Assembly (NCBI GenBank): GCA_046152925.1
Contig: JBJXFX010000058.1
Location: 72,913-136,912 of the forward strand
From: CAMAUF01 sp046152925
GTDB lineage: Bacteria; Chloroflexota; Dehalococcoidia; Tepidiformales; Tepidiformaceae
DNA: 64,000 nucleotides
Direction of reading: 5' to 3'
Shown: positions 44,344-51,865 of the stretch, piece after piece
How positions within the stretch are numbered: position 1 is the stretch's first letter
Layout of the letters: each line of letters opens with the position of its first letter
The notes under the pieces: model-generated
The model's input: the letters and a program-made list of their open reading frames with translations, nothing else
Databases searched by the model: none
Told to the model about the DNA's origin: nothing
Made by a program: the position numbers and the translations under genes

Positions 44344-45180
44344 TCACCCCTCGAACGCAGGCTCCTCCCACCACGGGAAAAACGCCGGCATCTCGTCGCT
44401 CGGACGCATCGTGAACACCGCCGGACGCTTCTCCAAGAACGACAGCACCCCCTCGTCCGCGTCCCGCGTCTGCCCCATCGCGTCCACGCCCTTCGACTCC
44501 AGCCGGTGCGCCACCATCGGGTGGTCCGCGCCCAACATCCGCCACAACAGCTGCCGCGTCAGCGCCACGCTCACCGCCGACGCGTTCGCAGCGATCTCCC
44601 GCGCCAGCTCGCCCGCCTTCGCCAACAGCTCCGCCCCCGGTACGACATCGCGGACGAGCCCCGCCGCCTTCGCTTCCTCCACCCCGAACACCCGGCCCGA
44701 CATGCACCATTCCAGTGCCTTCGAGATGCCCACAATCCGCGGCAGGAACCACGAGCTCGCCGACTCCGGCACGATCCCCCGCCGCGCGAAGACATAGCCA
44801 AACCGCGCACTCTCGGAGGCCACCCGGATGTCCGCCGCCAGGATCATCGTCGCGCCCATGCCCACCGCCGGCCCGTTGATCGCCGCGATGATCGGCTTCT
44901 TACACGCGAACATCTGGAGCGTCAGCAGCCCGCCCGGGTCACGCGCGCCCAGCTCCGCGAACACGTTGCCGCCCGAAACATCGGCTCCGGCACAGAAGCC
45001 CCGCCCCGCGCCGGTCAGGATGACCGCGCGCACGCTGTCGTCCGCGTCCGCCTGTTGAAACGCGTCGACCATCTCCATCGTCATCGGCGTCGTCGCCGCG
45101 TTCAGCTTCTCGGGCCGGTTCATCGTGATCGTGAGGACTCCGTCCTCGATGGCGTAGAGGATATCGTTATAGCTCGGCAT
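44344..45180 (-). CDS. Enoyl-CoA hydratase/isomerase family protein
   Basis: Crotonase-fold enzyme. Seen are TITMNRPEKLNA, oxyanion-hole GRGFCAGADVSG, and NGPAVGMGATMILAADIRVAS. In contrast to the gene at 27631, the first Glu is absent (GATM) but the second is kept (GIVPESASSWFLPRIVG), a pattern seen in isomerases and some hydratases. ATG 45180 gives MPSYNDILYAIEDG. 278 aa. It converges on the SIR2-like gene and lies before the 580-bp repeat-rich gap. Confidence 0.88.
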   Translation of the reverse strand: MPSYNDILYAIEDGVLTITMNRPEKLNAATTPMTMEMVDAFQQADADDSVRAVILTGAGRGFCAGADVSGGNVFAELGARDPGGLLTLQMFACKKPIIAAINGPAVGMGATMILAADIRVASESARFGYVFARRGIVPESASSWFLPRIVGISKALEWCMSGRVFGVEEAKAAGLVRDVVPGAELLAKAGELAREIAANASAVSVALTRQLLWRMLGADHPMVAHRLESKGVDAMGQTRDADEGVLSFLEKRPAVFTMRPSDEMPAFFPWWEEPAFEG

Positions 45181-45573
45181 GCCCCGCAGTCTACCTCCCC
45201 CATCCCGCCAGTGACTCCCCCCGCGCATCCGCACCGCGACCGTCAGGAAGCGTCCTCGCCCCCGCCAGCGACCCCCGCACAGCCGCGAGCGTCAGCAAGC
45301 GGGCCGCCCCACGCAGTCTCACCACACGCCCGACTCTCCTCAGTACCGCGACGACCCGGGAGCGGTCACGCCGCCGCCCGCGCGCCCGGCCACGCAGTCT
45401 CAGGACGCTCCACTCAAAATCAGAGCCCGGAACGCCAGTGACGGGGCCGTCGCAAAGAACCCCGCTCACAACACCCTGCCAACGTCCCCTGACGGACCGC
45501 CGCGATCCACGCTACCCTCGGGCCTTGCACCCAACCCCGCTCCTCGCCCAAACGCGCCCCACCGCCACACTCA

Positions 45574-45660
45574 ATGAGCCCAATGAGCCTTGGCTCATGA
45601 AACGCTGATCCAATGAGCCGGAGGCCCATCAAGGCTCATCCCAGCGCCACCCTGGCTCAT
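45574..45660. repeat. ATGAGCC/GGCTCAT palindrome cluster
   Basis: Three ATGAGCC (45574, 45583, 45613) and three GGCTCAT (45592, 45633, 45654) within 87 bp. The pair 45583-45598 forms a 16-bp near-perfect palindrome (ATGAGCC-TT-GGCTCAT). It lies about 100-190 bp before the selenoprotein start. Confidence 0.8.
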
Positions 45661-45677
45661 CCGCGACGGCGACCCTC

Positions 45678-45703
45678 GATGAGACGCTCGTCGCCGTCTC
45701 ATC
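45678..45703 (+). promoter_or_regulatory. Inverted repeat upstream of selenoprotein gene
   Basis: GATGAGACG (45678-45686) and CGTCTCATC (45695-45703), perfect 9-bp arms with an 8-nt loop, 58 bp before the start codon. It could be an operator or a hairpin in the leader. Confidence 0.5.
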
Positions 45704-45761
45704 TCCCCACACCGCGCGCAACCCGCCCCGCTTTGGTAAAGTCCCCCCACGGAGGCAGCAG

Positions 45762-46325
45762 ATGACCCGAATCCCCACCGTCGAAGGCGCCCATGGCTTC
45801 GGAGGCGTCTACATGCGCCACCCAGCCCTCTGGGAGGCGTTCAAGGCCAGCTACGGCACGCTCTGGGAATACGGCGAGCTCGACCCCCTCGTCAAAGACC
45901 TCTGCCGCATCAAGTCCGCCCAGCTCCACGGATGCATGTTCTGAGGCATGGCTCGGGCTGTTGCGGCGCAACAGCAGGGCATGGACGAAGAGATGGTCGC
46001 CAAGCTCCCCACCTACGAGACCAGCGACCTCCCCGAGCGCCTCAAGCTCGCGCTCACCCTCGTCGAATCCTGGGTCACGGCCGCCGGCCAGACGGTCGAC
46101 GACGCCCTGATGGACAGCCTCCGCGAGCACTACTCGGAAAAGCAGATCGTCGAGCTCGCGATCGCCATCGGGACGTTCGACTTCTCCCACCGGTTTAACG
46201 CCGTGATGGGCGTCGAACCCGTCCACCCCGGCACGTACCAAACGAACCACCTGATGGCGCCACCCCACATGAAGGCGCATCTCGCCGAGTTGGGCATCGA
46301 GCCGCCCGCCCGCAACGAGGAGTAG
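45762..46325 (+). CDS. CMD/AhpD-like selenoprotein (TGA codon 61 read as Sec)
   Basis: Carboxymuconolactone decarboxylase family protein of the AhpD-like redox type. The frame 45762-46325 is interrupted only by TGA at 45942-45944. Upstream it reads LCRIKSAQLHGCMF and downstream GMARAVAAQQQGMDEEMV, so the TGA falls at the second Cys of the family C-x2-C active site: Cys58-Met-Phe-Sec61. Both halves belong to one domain, in one frame. A perfect 8-bp hairpin with loop GGC begins 13 nt after the TGA, as required for a bacterial SECIS. The ATG at 45948 has no proper SD and would give a domain fragment. SD GGAGG precedes ATG 45762. 187 aa including Sec. The Sec would make the redox site more nucleophilic. 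A nonsense mutation remains the alternative, but unlikely. Confidence 0.85.
45957..45975 (+). promoter_or_regulatory. Putative bacterial SECIS hairpin
   Basis: Arms GCTGTTGC (45957-45964) and GCAACAGC (45968-45975), loop GGC (45965-45967). The loop starts 21 nt after the TGA and has G in its first two places. Bacterial SECIS elements need a hairpin inside the coding region with the loop about 16-37 nt after UGA and an early loop G, where SelB binds. Confidence 0.75.
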
Positions 46326-46328
46326 CCC

Positions 46329-46757
46329 GTGGACGCCATCGCCGACCGCCTCGCGATCTACGACCTCTGCACCACCTACGCCGAGGCGCTCGACATCAAG
46401 GACTGGGCGCTGTTCGCCACCATCTGGGTGCCGGACTGCGATGTCCACTACCCCGGCGACGTCCACCTTCAGGGCATCGACGTGGTTTCGGCCTACTGTG
46501 AACGCGCCCTCAGCCGCTTCCGGGCGACCCAGCACCTGCTCGGCAACCACCGGGTGACGATCGACGGCGATCAGGCCCGGAGCAAGATCTACCTTCAGGC
46601 GAGCCACATCTTCCCGGAGGCCGAGGGTGGCCGCTGCTACACCCTCGGCGGCTACTACGAAGACATCCTCGTCCGCACGCCCGCCGGCTGGCGGATCAAG
46701 ACCCGCACGCTCACGAGCCTCTGGACCGAGACGGCGGAGCCCGCCCAGCGGCGCTAA
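46329..46757 (+). CDS. SnoaL-like/NTF2-fold protein
   Basis: Member of the nuclear transport factor 2-like superfamily (SnoaL_4 type), cone-shaped alpha+beta barrels acting as isomerases, cyclases or dehydratases. It starts AIADRLAIYDLCTTYAEALDIKDWALFATIWVPDCDVHYPG, a standard NTF2-fold opening with an Asp/His pair, then HLLGNHRVTIDGDQARSKIYLQASHI and YYEDILVRTPAGWRIKTRTL. GTG 46329 is 3 bp after the selenoprotein stop and has GAGGAG upstream, so it is co-expressed with it. 142 aa. The two may act on the same compound. Confidence 0.83.
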   Translation: MDAIADRLAIYDLCTTYAEALDIKDWALFATIWVPDCDVHYPGDVHLQGIDVVSAYCERALSRFRATQHLLGNHRVTIDGDQARSKIYLQASHIFPEAEGGRCYTLGGYYEDILVRTPAGWRIKTRTLTSLWTETAEPAQRR

Positions 46758-46769
46758 GCCGGGCCGGCG

Positions 46770-48962
46770 TTACCGGTCGGTCGTCGTCACCGAGCCCAGC
46801 GTCCGCAAGAAGTTGACGAGGTGCCAGATCTCCTCGTCCGACAGCGAGTCTGGCCCCTCGCCCCAGGCGCGCATCGCGGTCCCGGGGAGGCCGTCGGCGA
46901 TGAACCGGAAGAGCTGGCCGTCGGCGTGCAGGGGTGCGTGGACCGTCAGGTCCAAGGGGTAAGGTTCGAGTTTGAGGCCCGGCGGCGGGACGCCGCTTCG
47001 CCCGTGGCAGGCCATACAATTCTGCAGGTAGATTTCCCGGCCGCGGTTGATGGAGTCCGCGTCCGCCGCGATCGGGTTCTGCGGGAGCCCTTCCTGTTCG
47101 TGCCCATGCACGCCGAAGAGCAGCAGCGTCCCGAGCCCGAAACCCGCCAGCGTCGCCCCATTCGCCGACCAGGCCCAGCCGCGACGCCGGTGCGGGATGC
47201 GCCCTTTGAAGAGCGCGACCCCCAGGCCGATGAGCGCCGCCACCAGCCCACCCGTGGTGTTCCACGAGACAGCCGCAGCCGGATTGCCCCACGCGTCCCG
47301 TGCGGCGAAGGCCGCGACCGGCGCGCCGGCCGGCCGCACCTCATAGAAGGCGCGGACGTCGTCTTTATCGGCGCGACGCACCTCGACCTCGACCTGCCAG
47401 CCGCCCTCAAGCGTCAGGTAAGGCCCCTGCCCGAGGTAGTCGCCCGAACTGTTCCGGGCGAGGACCAGCGTCGAAGGCCCGACCTGCTGGTCTTCCCGGT
47501 AGCGGAACACCAGGCGGACGCGCTGGACCTCAACCTGCGCCCCTGCGGCATCGCGGACCTGCACGGTGAAGGTGTTGAAGCCGGTACGGTTCGGGTCGAC
47601 CGCGAGGCGCACCGCGAGTTCGCCCGCAGGCAGGGTGCTTGCGAACGGCTTCGCATCGAGCGACTCCGGGACGGACTTCGCCGCCGTCGTCTGCGTCAGC
47701 ACGCCGCCGAGCGCGACGATCACCAGGCCGAGCAACGCCTCGGCCGTCACCGTCAGGAGGAAGGGTCGCGGGCTCGCCTTTCGCCCGACGGCCCGCCGGC
47801 GGCCCCAGCGCGCGTTCCAGGCGGCAAGCGCGCCCAACGGGACGAGCACGGCAACCTTCAGCGCAAGGACGACGCCGTAGTTGGTCGACGTCAGCCGGTC
47901 GACGCTATCCACCTGGACGAGCGCGTTCAAGAGGCCGGCCGCGGCCGCGACGAAGACCGCGAGCGAAGCCACGAGGCCGAAACGGGCGGCGAACGCGGCG
48001 TAGTGATGCTCCCGCCAAGCGAGACGGAGGTAAAAGGCCAGCCCGGCGACGGCGGCGACCCAGGCCACCGCCGCCCACCCGTGGAGCGCATCGAACGCCA
48101 TCGCCCAGTTCGAGCCCGTCCCGGCGGCGGCGTGGCTCGTCGCCGTGAAGCCAACCAGGTAGAACGCGACGCCGGCGAGCGCGCCGAGCGCGGGCCAGGC
48201 CTTCCCAGGCGTCCGCAAGGAGGCCCACGCGCCCGCGGCGACGACGCCCAGCGCCGCCCAGCGGAGGAGCCACCAGCGCCCCGACCGCGTCTCGAAGACT
48301 AACTCGCGGAACGAGAAGCTTTCGTAGGTGTTCGCCAACTCGAAGCCCGAGAGGACCGTCGCAATCGCGACAACTGCGACCCCCGAGGCGGCAACGAACG
48401 CCAGCCTCCGCCGGACCGCGGCCGGAGGCTGAGCAAGAAGGATGATCAGCGCGGGCCCGGCGGCGCCCAAAAGGCCGAGCAGCGCGAGGAGCCGCACGGC
48501 CACGCCGTCCTCGGATGGCGGCGGGTCGGCCTCGCTGCCGGACTCCCCAAGGAGGTTCGCCCCGGCAGGCAGCGATCCATCGGCGTTGAGCACCGTGAAC
48601 GGATACGCGCCCCGGAGCGCGTGGCCATCGACGCGCGAGACGTTCGACCAGATGACGTTGTAGAAGCCCGGCCCAAGCGCGCTCGGGAGGCGCAGGCGGA
48701 GCGTCGTGCCAGTAGCGGAGAGCTCGGCCGCCCCTTCGTGGACAAGTCCGCCGGCGCCGTCGAGCACCCGGACGGCGCTTGCCGCGGGGTCCACCGGCTC
48801 GGCGAACGAAAGCGTCACCTCCGTGGGCCCGCGCTGGAGAAAAGCGTTTGCGGGCGGCTCCGACTGGAGGAGGGTCGCGTGGGCCAAGACGCCCCGCGGC
48901 CCGCCGATGACGAAGCCAGCGGCCAGCACCGCTATGACCACGAAGACGACGCGCCGGGTCAT
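46770..48962 (-). CDS. CopC-CopD-cytochrome c fusion protein
   Basis: Multi-domain membrane protein of a copper-type locus, 730 aa. After a signal peptide, the mature N-terminus HATLLQSEPPANAFLQ is a CopC domain (N-terminal His copper ligand) to about residue 125. About eight helices of a CopD domain follow (to about residue 430), then an extracytoplasmic beta domain (about 450-590), one more helix pair, and a C-terminal cytochrome c domain with the heme site CMACH and a late Met (PGTAMRAW). Likely copper import or delivery coupled to electron transfer. ATG 48962 overlaps the stop of the upstream copC-like gene (ATGA). Confidence 0.85.
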   Translation of the reverse strand: MTRRVVFVVIAVLAAGFVIGGPRGVLAHATLLQSEPPANAFLQRGPTEVTLSFAEPVDPAASAVRVLDGAGGLVHEGAAELSATGTTLRLRLPSALGPGFYNVIWSNVSRVDGHALRGAYPFTVLNADGSLPAGANLLGESGSEADPPPSEDGVAVRLLALLGLLGAAGPALIILLAQPPAAVRRRLAFVAASGVAVVAIATVLSGFELANTYESFSFRELVFETRSGRWWLLRWAALGVVAAGAWASLRTPGKAWPALGALAGVAFYLVGFTATSHAAAGTGSNWAMAFDALHGWAAVAWVAAVAGLAFYLRLAWREHHYAAFAARFGLVASLAVFVAAAAGLLNALVQVDSVDRLTSTNYGVVLALKVAVLVPLGALAAWNARWGRRRAVGRKASPRPFLLTVTAEALLGLVIVALGGVLTQTTAAKSVPESLDAKPFASTLPAGELAVRLAVDPNRTGFNTFTVQVRDAAGAQVEVQRVRLVFRYREDQQVGPSTLVLARNSSGDYLGQGPYLTLEGGWQVEVEVRRADKDDVRAFYEVRPAGAPVAAFAARDAWGNPAAAVSWNTTGGLVAALIGLGVALFKGRIPHRRRGWAWSANGATLAGFGLGTLLLFGVHGHEQEGLPQNPIAADADSINRGREIYLQNCMACHGRSGVPPPGLKLEPYPLDLTVHAPLHADGQLFRFIADGLPGTAMRAWGEGPDSLSDEEIWHLVNFLRTLGSVTTTDR

Positions 48963-49528
48963 GCCTGCCGCCGGACAAGCAGGAAGGTGACGGCCGCGCC
49001 GATCGCAACCCCGCCGAGACCGGTCGCCAGCGCGAAGATCCAAGTCGAATCGTCTGCGCCGGGGCTGATGACGGCCGCCCCGCCGCCGCCAGCCCCGGGA
49101 GACGGCGGCGGGGCCGGGTCAGCCCCGCCGCCCTCGTCGCCCTTCGACGCCGTGCCCGACGGGTCGACCGTGAACGGGTACGACCCGTCGGCGGCGTCGC
49201 CGTCTTCGGCGCTCAGCGTCTTCCATTTCACCGTGTAGGCGCCGGGCGCGAGCGTGGAAGGGAGCGCGACCGTCAGCCGCTTCCGGTTGCCGTTGTCGAT
49301 CACCGCCGCGACCGTGGTGACCTCGCCGCCCTTGGCGTCGAACACGTCGATATCGTTCGCGCCCGGCTGGCGCGCCATCTCCTGCGTCATCAGGATCTCG
49401 ACCGCGAGCGGCGCCGATGTGAGCACCGCTCCGCTTCCTGGCCGCAGCTGGGCCGGCTCCGCATGGGCGAAGGCGACGGCCGGCGCCACAAGGACGCCGA
49501 GGACAAGGACCGCCAAGAACCAGCGCAT
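48959..49528 (-). CDS. CopC-like copper-binding protein with membrane anchor
   Basis: Small CopC-domain protein. Signal peptide MRWFLAVLVLGVLVAPAVAFA, then mature HAEPAQLRPGSGAVLTSAPLAVEILMTQEM, with the N-terminal His of CopC. The domain ends at VKWKTLSAEDGDAADGSYPFTV, a Gly/Pro-rich linker follows, and a C-terminal helix (WIFALATGLGGVAIGAAVTFLLV) anchors it. ATG 49528 chosen because GGAGGT is 7 nt upstream; GTG 49537 is on the SD. 189 aa. Overlaps the fusion gene by ATGA, so both are translated together and probably work together. Confidence 0.85.
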   Translation of the reverse strand: MRWFLAVLVLGVLVAPAVAFAHAEPAQLRPGSGAVLTSAPLAVEILMTQEMARQPGANDIDVFDAKGGEVTTVAAVIDNGNRKRLTVALPSTLAPGAYTVKWKTLSAEDGDAADGSYPFTVDPSGTASKGDEGGGADPAPPPSPGAGGGGAAVISPGADDSTWIFALATGLGGVAIGAAVTFLLVRRQA

Positions 49529-49591
49529 GTCGCGCACCTCCGGGACAGGCCCGTGGCCGGGGCTCCCCCCGGGCCGCGGGCAAACTGACGC

Positions 49592-50056
49592 CTACTCTTG
49601 GTGGTGGTCGTCGTCTTCCTTGGCGATCCCGGCCTCCTCGTAGAGGTGGGCCCAGGTGTCGTGCGAAAGGTCGTGCTCGAGGTCGTGCGCCTTCTTCGCG
49701 AGTTCGCCGGCCTTCTTCAGGTCGGGCTGTTCGGCGTCGAGGACGGTCGCCAGCTCCTCCAGCGTATCGGCCAGATCCTCGGCCGTGTCGCGCAAGTTCT
49801 TGGTCGGCCACGAGGTCAGGCGGGTCACCGTGGCCGCTTTCTGGGCCGCGGTCTTCGCCGTCGCCGGGACCTTCTGGTCCTTGTTGATGCTGTCGTCGAT
49901 GCCGTGCAGGCCGGCCGAATCGAGCAAATTGACCGCGCTGGCGACCTGCAGCGCGTCGCCGTTGCTGGCGCTGCCCTCGTCGCAGGCAGCCAAAAGGAAG
50001 GCTGCGCTTGCAGCCAGGACAGCGCCCGCCAGGGCGCGAGGGATCCATCGGGACAT
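49592..50056 (-). CDS. Lipoprotein with His-rich tail, unknown function
   Basis: Signal peptide MSRWIPRALAGAVLAASAAFLLAAC ends in a lipobox (LAAC). The mature part is mostly helical, with repeated Leu/Ala/Lys/Asp (DTAEDLADTLEELATVLDAEQPDLKKAGELAKKAHDLEHDL), and the C-terminus is acidic and His-rich (KEDDDHHQE), which may bind copper. ATG 50056 follows GGAGAG. 154 aa. It lies in the copper locus between the small HCH protein and the copC-like gene. No family assigned. Confidence 0.75.
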   Translation of the reverse strand: MSRWIPRALAGAVLAASAAFLLAACDEGSASNGDALQVASAVNLLDSAGLHGIDDSINKDQKVPATAKTAAQKAATVTRLTSWPTKNLRDTAEDLADTLEELATVLDAEQPDLKKAGELAKKAHDLEHDLSHDTWAHLYEEAGIAKEDDDHHQE

Positions 50057-50106
50057 GAGGTTCACTCTCCGTGGTTCGTACAACGGGTTCGTCGAGGGCG
50101 GGAAGG

Positions 50107-50487
50107 CTAGAGAGCGAGCGATCGCGGAGGTGGCGGCTCGGCGGCGAGCACCGAGGCGCGAAGCGGCGTGGACTCCGCCAGAGCTCGGGCAAACGCGTCG
50201 CTGAGGGGCAACCCGTCCACGAACGCGCCAAGGACGGCGAGCGGGACGCTGCCCGTCGGAGGCTGATCGCCGCACGAAGCCACGCCAGCGTGGCAATGGC
50301 GGGCGTGGTCGCCTTCTTCCGAATGCGGCGGTTCGCCGCCCGGCAGCCGGAGGACGCCAGCCCCGCCGGGGAGCGAGACCTCCATCTCCGGCCAGTGGCC
50401 CACGAACGTCAACATTGGAAGCAAGGCGAACAGCAGGGCCAGCGACGCCCGCCTCCGTCCGTGCTGCCAGCCCAACAACCGCTCCAT
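50107..50487 (-). CDS. Small membrane protein with His-Cys-His motif, copper locus
   Basis: Unknown small protein. One N-terminal helix (ASLALLFALLPMLTFVGHW), then an outside domain with EGDHARHCHAGVASCGDQP, a His/Cys cluster that might hold a metal. The C-terminus is Pro-rich. ATG 50487 (MERLLGWQHG) is used rather than the GTG-type longer ORF start. 126 aa. First gene of the minus-strand run 50487-46770; position and His/Cys cluster suggest a role in copper handling, by inference only. Confidence 0.6.
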   Translation of the reverse strand: MERLLGWQHGRRRASLALLFALLPMLTFVGHWPEMEVSLPGGAGVLRLPGGEPPHSEEGDHARHCHAGVASCGDQPPTGSVPLAVLGAFVDGLPLSDAFARALAESTPLRASVLAAEPPPPRSLAL

Positions 50488-50578
50488 GGGCGCAGTGTAC
50501 CGCGACGGCGAGGAATGGCCCGTCAAGCCGCTCAGCGCGTCCGAGGCCAGCGGCGCAAGCTCTTAAGCCGCACGCCCG

Positions 50579-51733
50579 TCACGCGATCGGCACGCCCGCG
50601 GCTCGGCGGTCAGCGGCGTCCTTTGCGGCGAATTCGGCCGCGCGCGCCGCCTCGGCCCGCTCGCGCTTGGTGAACGCGGGCATCACCTGCTCACTAAACA
50701 GGCGCAGCGAACCCAGGACCTTTTCCTGCGGGATCGTCTCGCCGGTGTTGAGCAAGAAGCACATCCGGTCGACGCCAACCTCTTCCCACCACTTGAGCTG
50801 CTTGATGCAGAACTCTGGGTCGCCGATCGGCGTCCCTTCGCGGACGGGCCCGACGACGTCGCCAGGCCGGTTGCGAAGGGGGGCCGCGCTCGAATGGGCG
50901 TGGTAGGCCGGCGACGGATAGATCCCGCCGACACCGACGAGGTGCGCCGCCCGCGTCCCGAATTGCACGACGCTCATGCCGCCGACGGCCTTCGCCTGGG
51001 CGTCGTCCTCGTCGCAGTACATGAACGCGACGCCGTTCACCTGTTCGTTGACGAACTCGCCGACGGGCTCGCAGGTGCGGATCGCACGACGGTAGTCCTT
51101 CACGATCTGTTCGTAGTCGAGCGGCGCCCCGAGCGTCACCCCGAGCATCCCCATGCCTCGCTCGCCCGCCTGGACCGCCGTCTCCGGCGACTGCACGGCC
51201 ACCCAAAGCGGCGGATGCGGCTTCTGGATCGGCTTGGGGATCACGTTACGGGGCGGCATCGAAAAATGCTTCCCGTTCCACCCCACGTTCGACGATGTCC
51301 ACATCTTGACGAGGGCGCGCGTGCACTCGTCCCACATCTCCTTCGTGTGGTCCGGCTCGCAGCCGAAACCGCCGAGCTCGGTCCAGGTCGCCGAACGGCC
51401 GGTGCCGAACTCGAGGCGGCCATCGCTGAGGATGTCGAGCGTCGCCGCCCGCTCGGCCACCCGCGCGGGGTGATTGATCGGCGGGAGCATCAGCGCGATG
51501 CCGTGGCCGAAGCGGATGCGCTTCGTCCGCGCCGCGCAATACGAAAGGAACACCTCGGGCGCGGGCGAGTGCGAGTATTCCTCCAGGAAGTGGTGCTCGA
51601 CCTCCCAGCATTGGTCGAACCCGACTTCGTCGGCGACCTCCACCTGTTCCACGCCCTGTTTGAGGACGCGATACTCCGACCGGTCGTCCCACGGCTTGAG
51701 CACCGAGTGCTCGAAAAAGATGCCGAACTTCAC
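50579..51733 (-). CDS. LLM class flavin-dependent oxidoreductase
   Basis: Bacterial luciferase-like monooxygenase, FMN or F420 type. N-terminus MKFGIFFEHSVLKPW, EVEHHFLEEYSHSPAPEVFLSYCAARTKRIRFGHGI (the family EHH-F motif), then HPARVAERAATLDILSDGRLEFGTGRS. GTG 51733 follows CGGAGGCC; an upstream start is not needed. 384 aa, typical. It differs strongly from the 287-residue relative at 15556. Divergent from the DegV gene. Substrate unknown. Confidence 0.88.
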   Translation of the reverse strand: MKFGIFFEHSVLKPWDDRSEYRVLKQGVEQVEVADEVGFDQCWEVEHHFLEEYSHSPAPEVFLSYCAARTKRIRFGHGIALMLPPINHPARVAERAATLDILSDGRLEFGTGRSATWTELGGFGCEPDHTKEMWDECTRALVKMWTSSNVGWNGKHFSMPPRNVIPKPIQKPHPPLWVAVQSPETAVQAGERGMGMLGVTLGAPLDYEQIVKDYRRAIRTCEPVGEFVNEQVNGVAFMYCDEDDAQAKAVGGMSVVQFGTRAAHLVGVGGIYPSPAYHAHSSAAPLRNRPGDVVGPVREGTPIGDPEFCIKQLKWWEEVGVDRMCFLLNTGETIPQEKVLGSLRLFSEQVMPAFTKRERAEAARAAEFAAKDAADRRAAGVPIA

Positions 51734-51865
51734 TGGCCGGCCTCCGTCGCCTGGTGGCGCTGCTTGCGACCCCGAACGATGGCGAGGCCGACCGGCCGTG
51801 TCAACTTTCGAAGCCTCGCGCAAACAGTTAGGATCGCCTGCATCTTAACGAGACCGGGGTTCCCG

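Larger units (their letters stand above)
45181..45761. other. Non-coding gap with repeated words
   Basis: No convincing gene on either strand: the ORFs here are Arg-rich and lack recognisable motifs. The gap holds two 13-bp copies of CCACGCAGTCTCA (45309-45321, 45390-45402), several CGCCAGYGAC words, and in its last third the ATGAGCC/GGCTCAT palindrome cluster described separately. It may be a long regulatory leader of the downstream selenoprotein gene or remains of a mobile sequence. Confidence 0.6.

Noticed and set aside
45181..45632. Minus-strand ORFs of 92 and 70 residues in the non-coding gap
   Set aside because: Arg/Gly-rich with no motifs, no SD, and they overlap each other; composition effect of GC-rich DNA.
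45948..46325. Separate 125-residue CMD gene starting at ATG 45948
   Set aside because: No ribosome site at proper distance (GAGG is only 1 nt away), starts in the middle of the domain, and is in frame with the upstream part across a single TGA with a SECIS-like hairpin.
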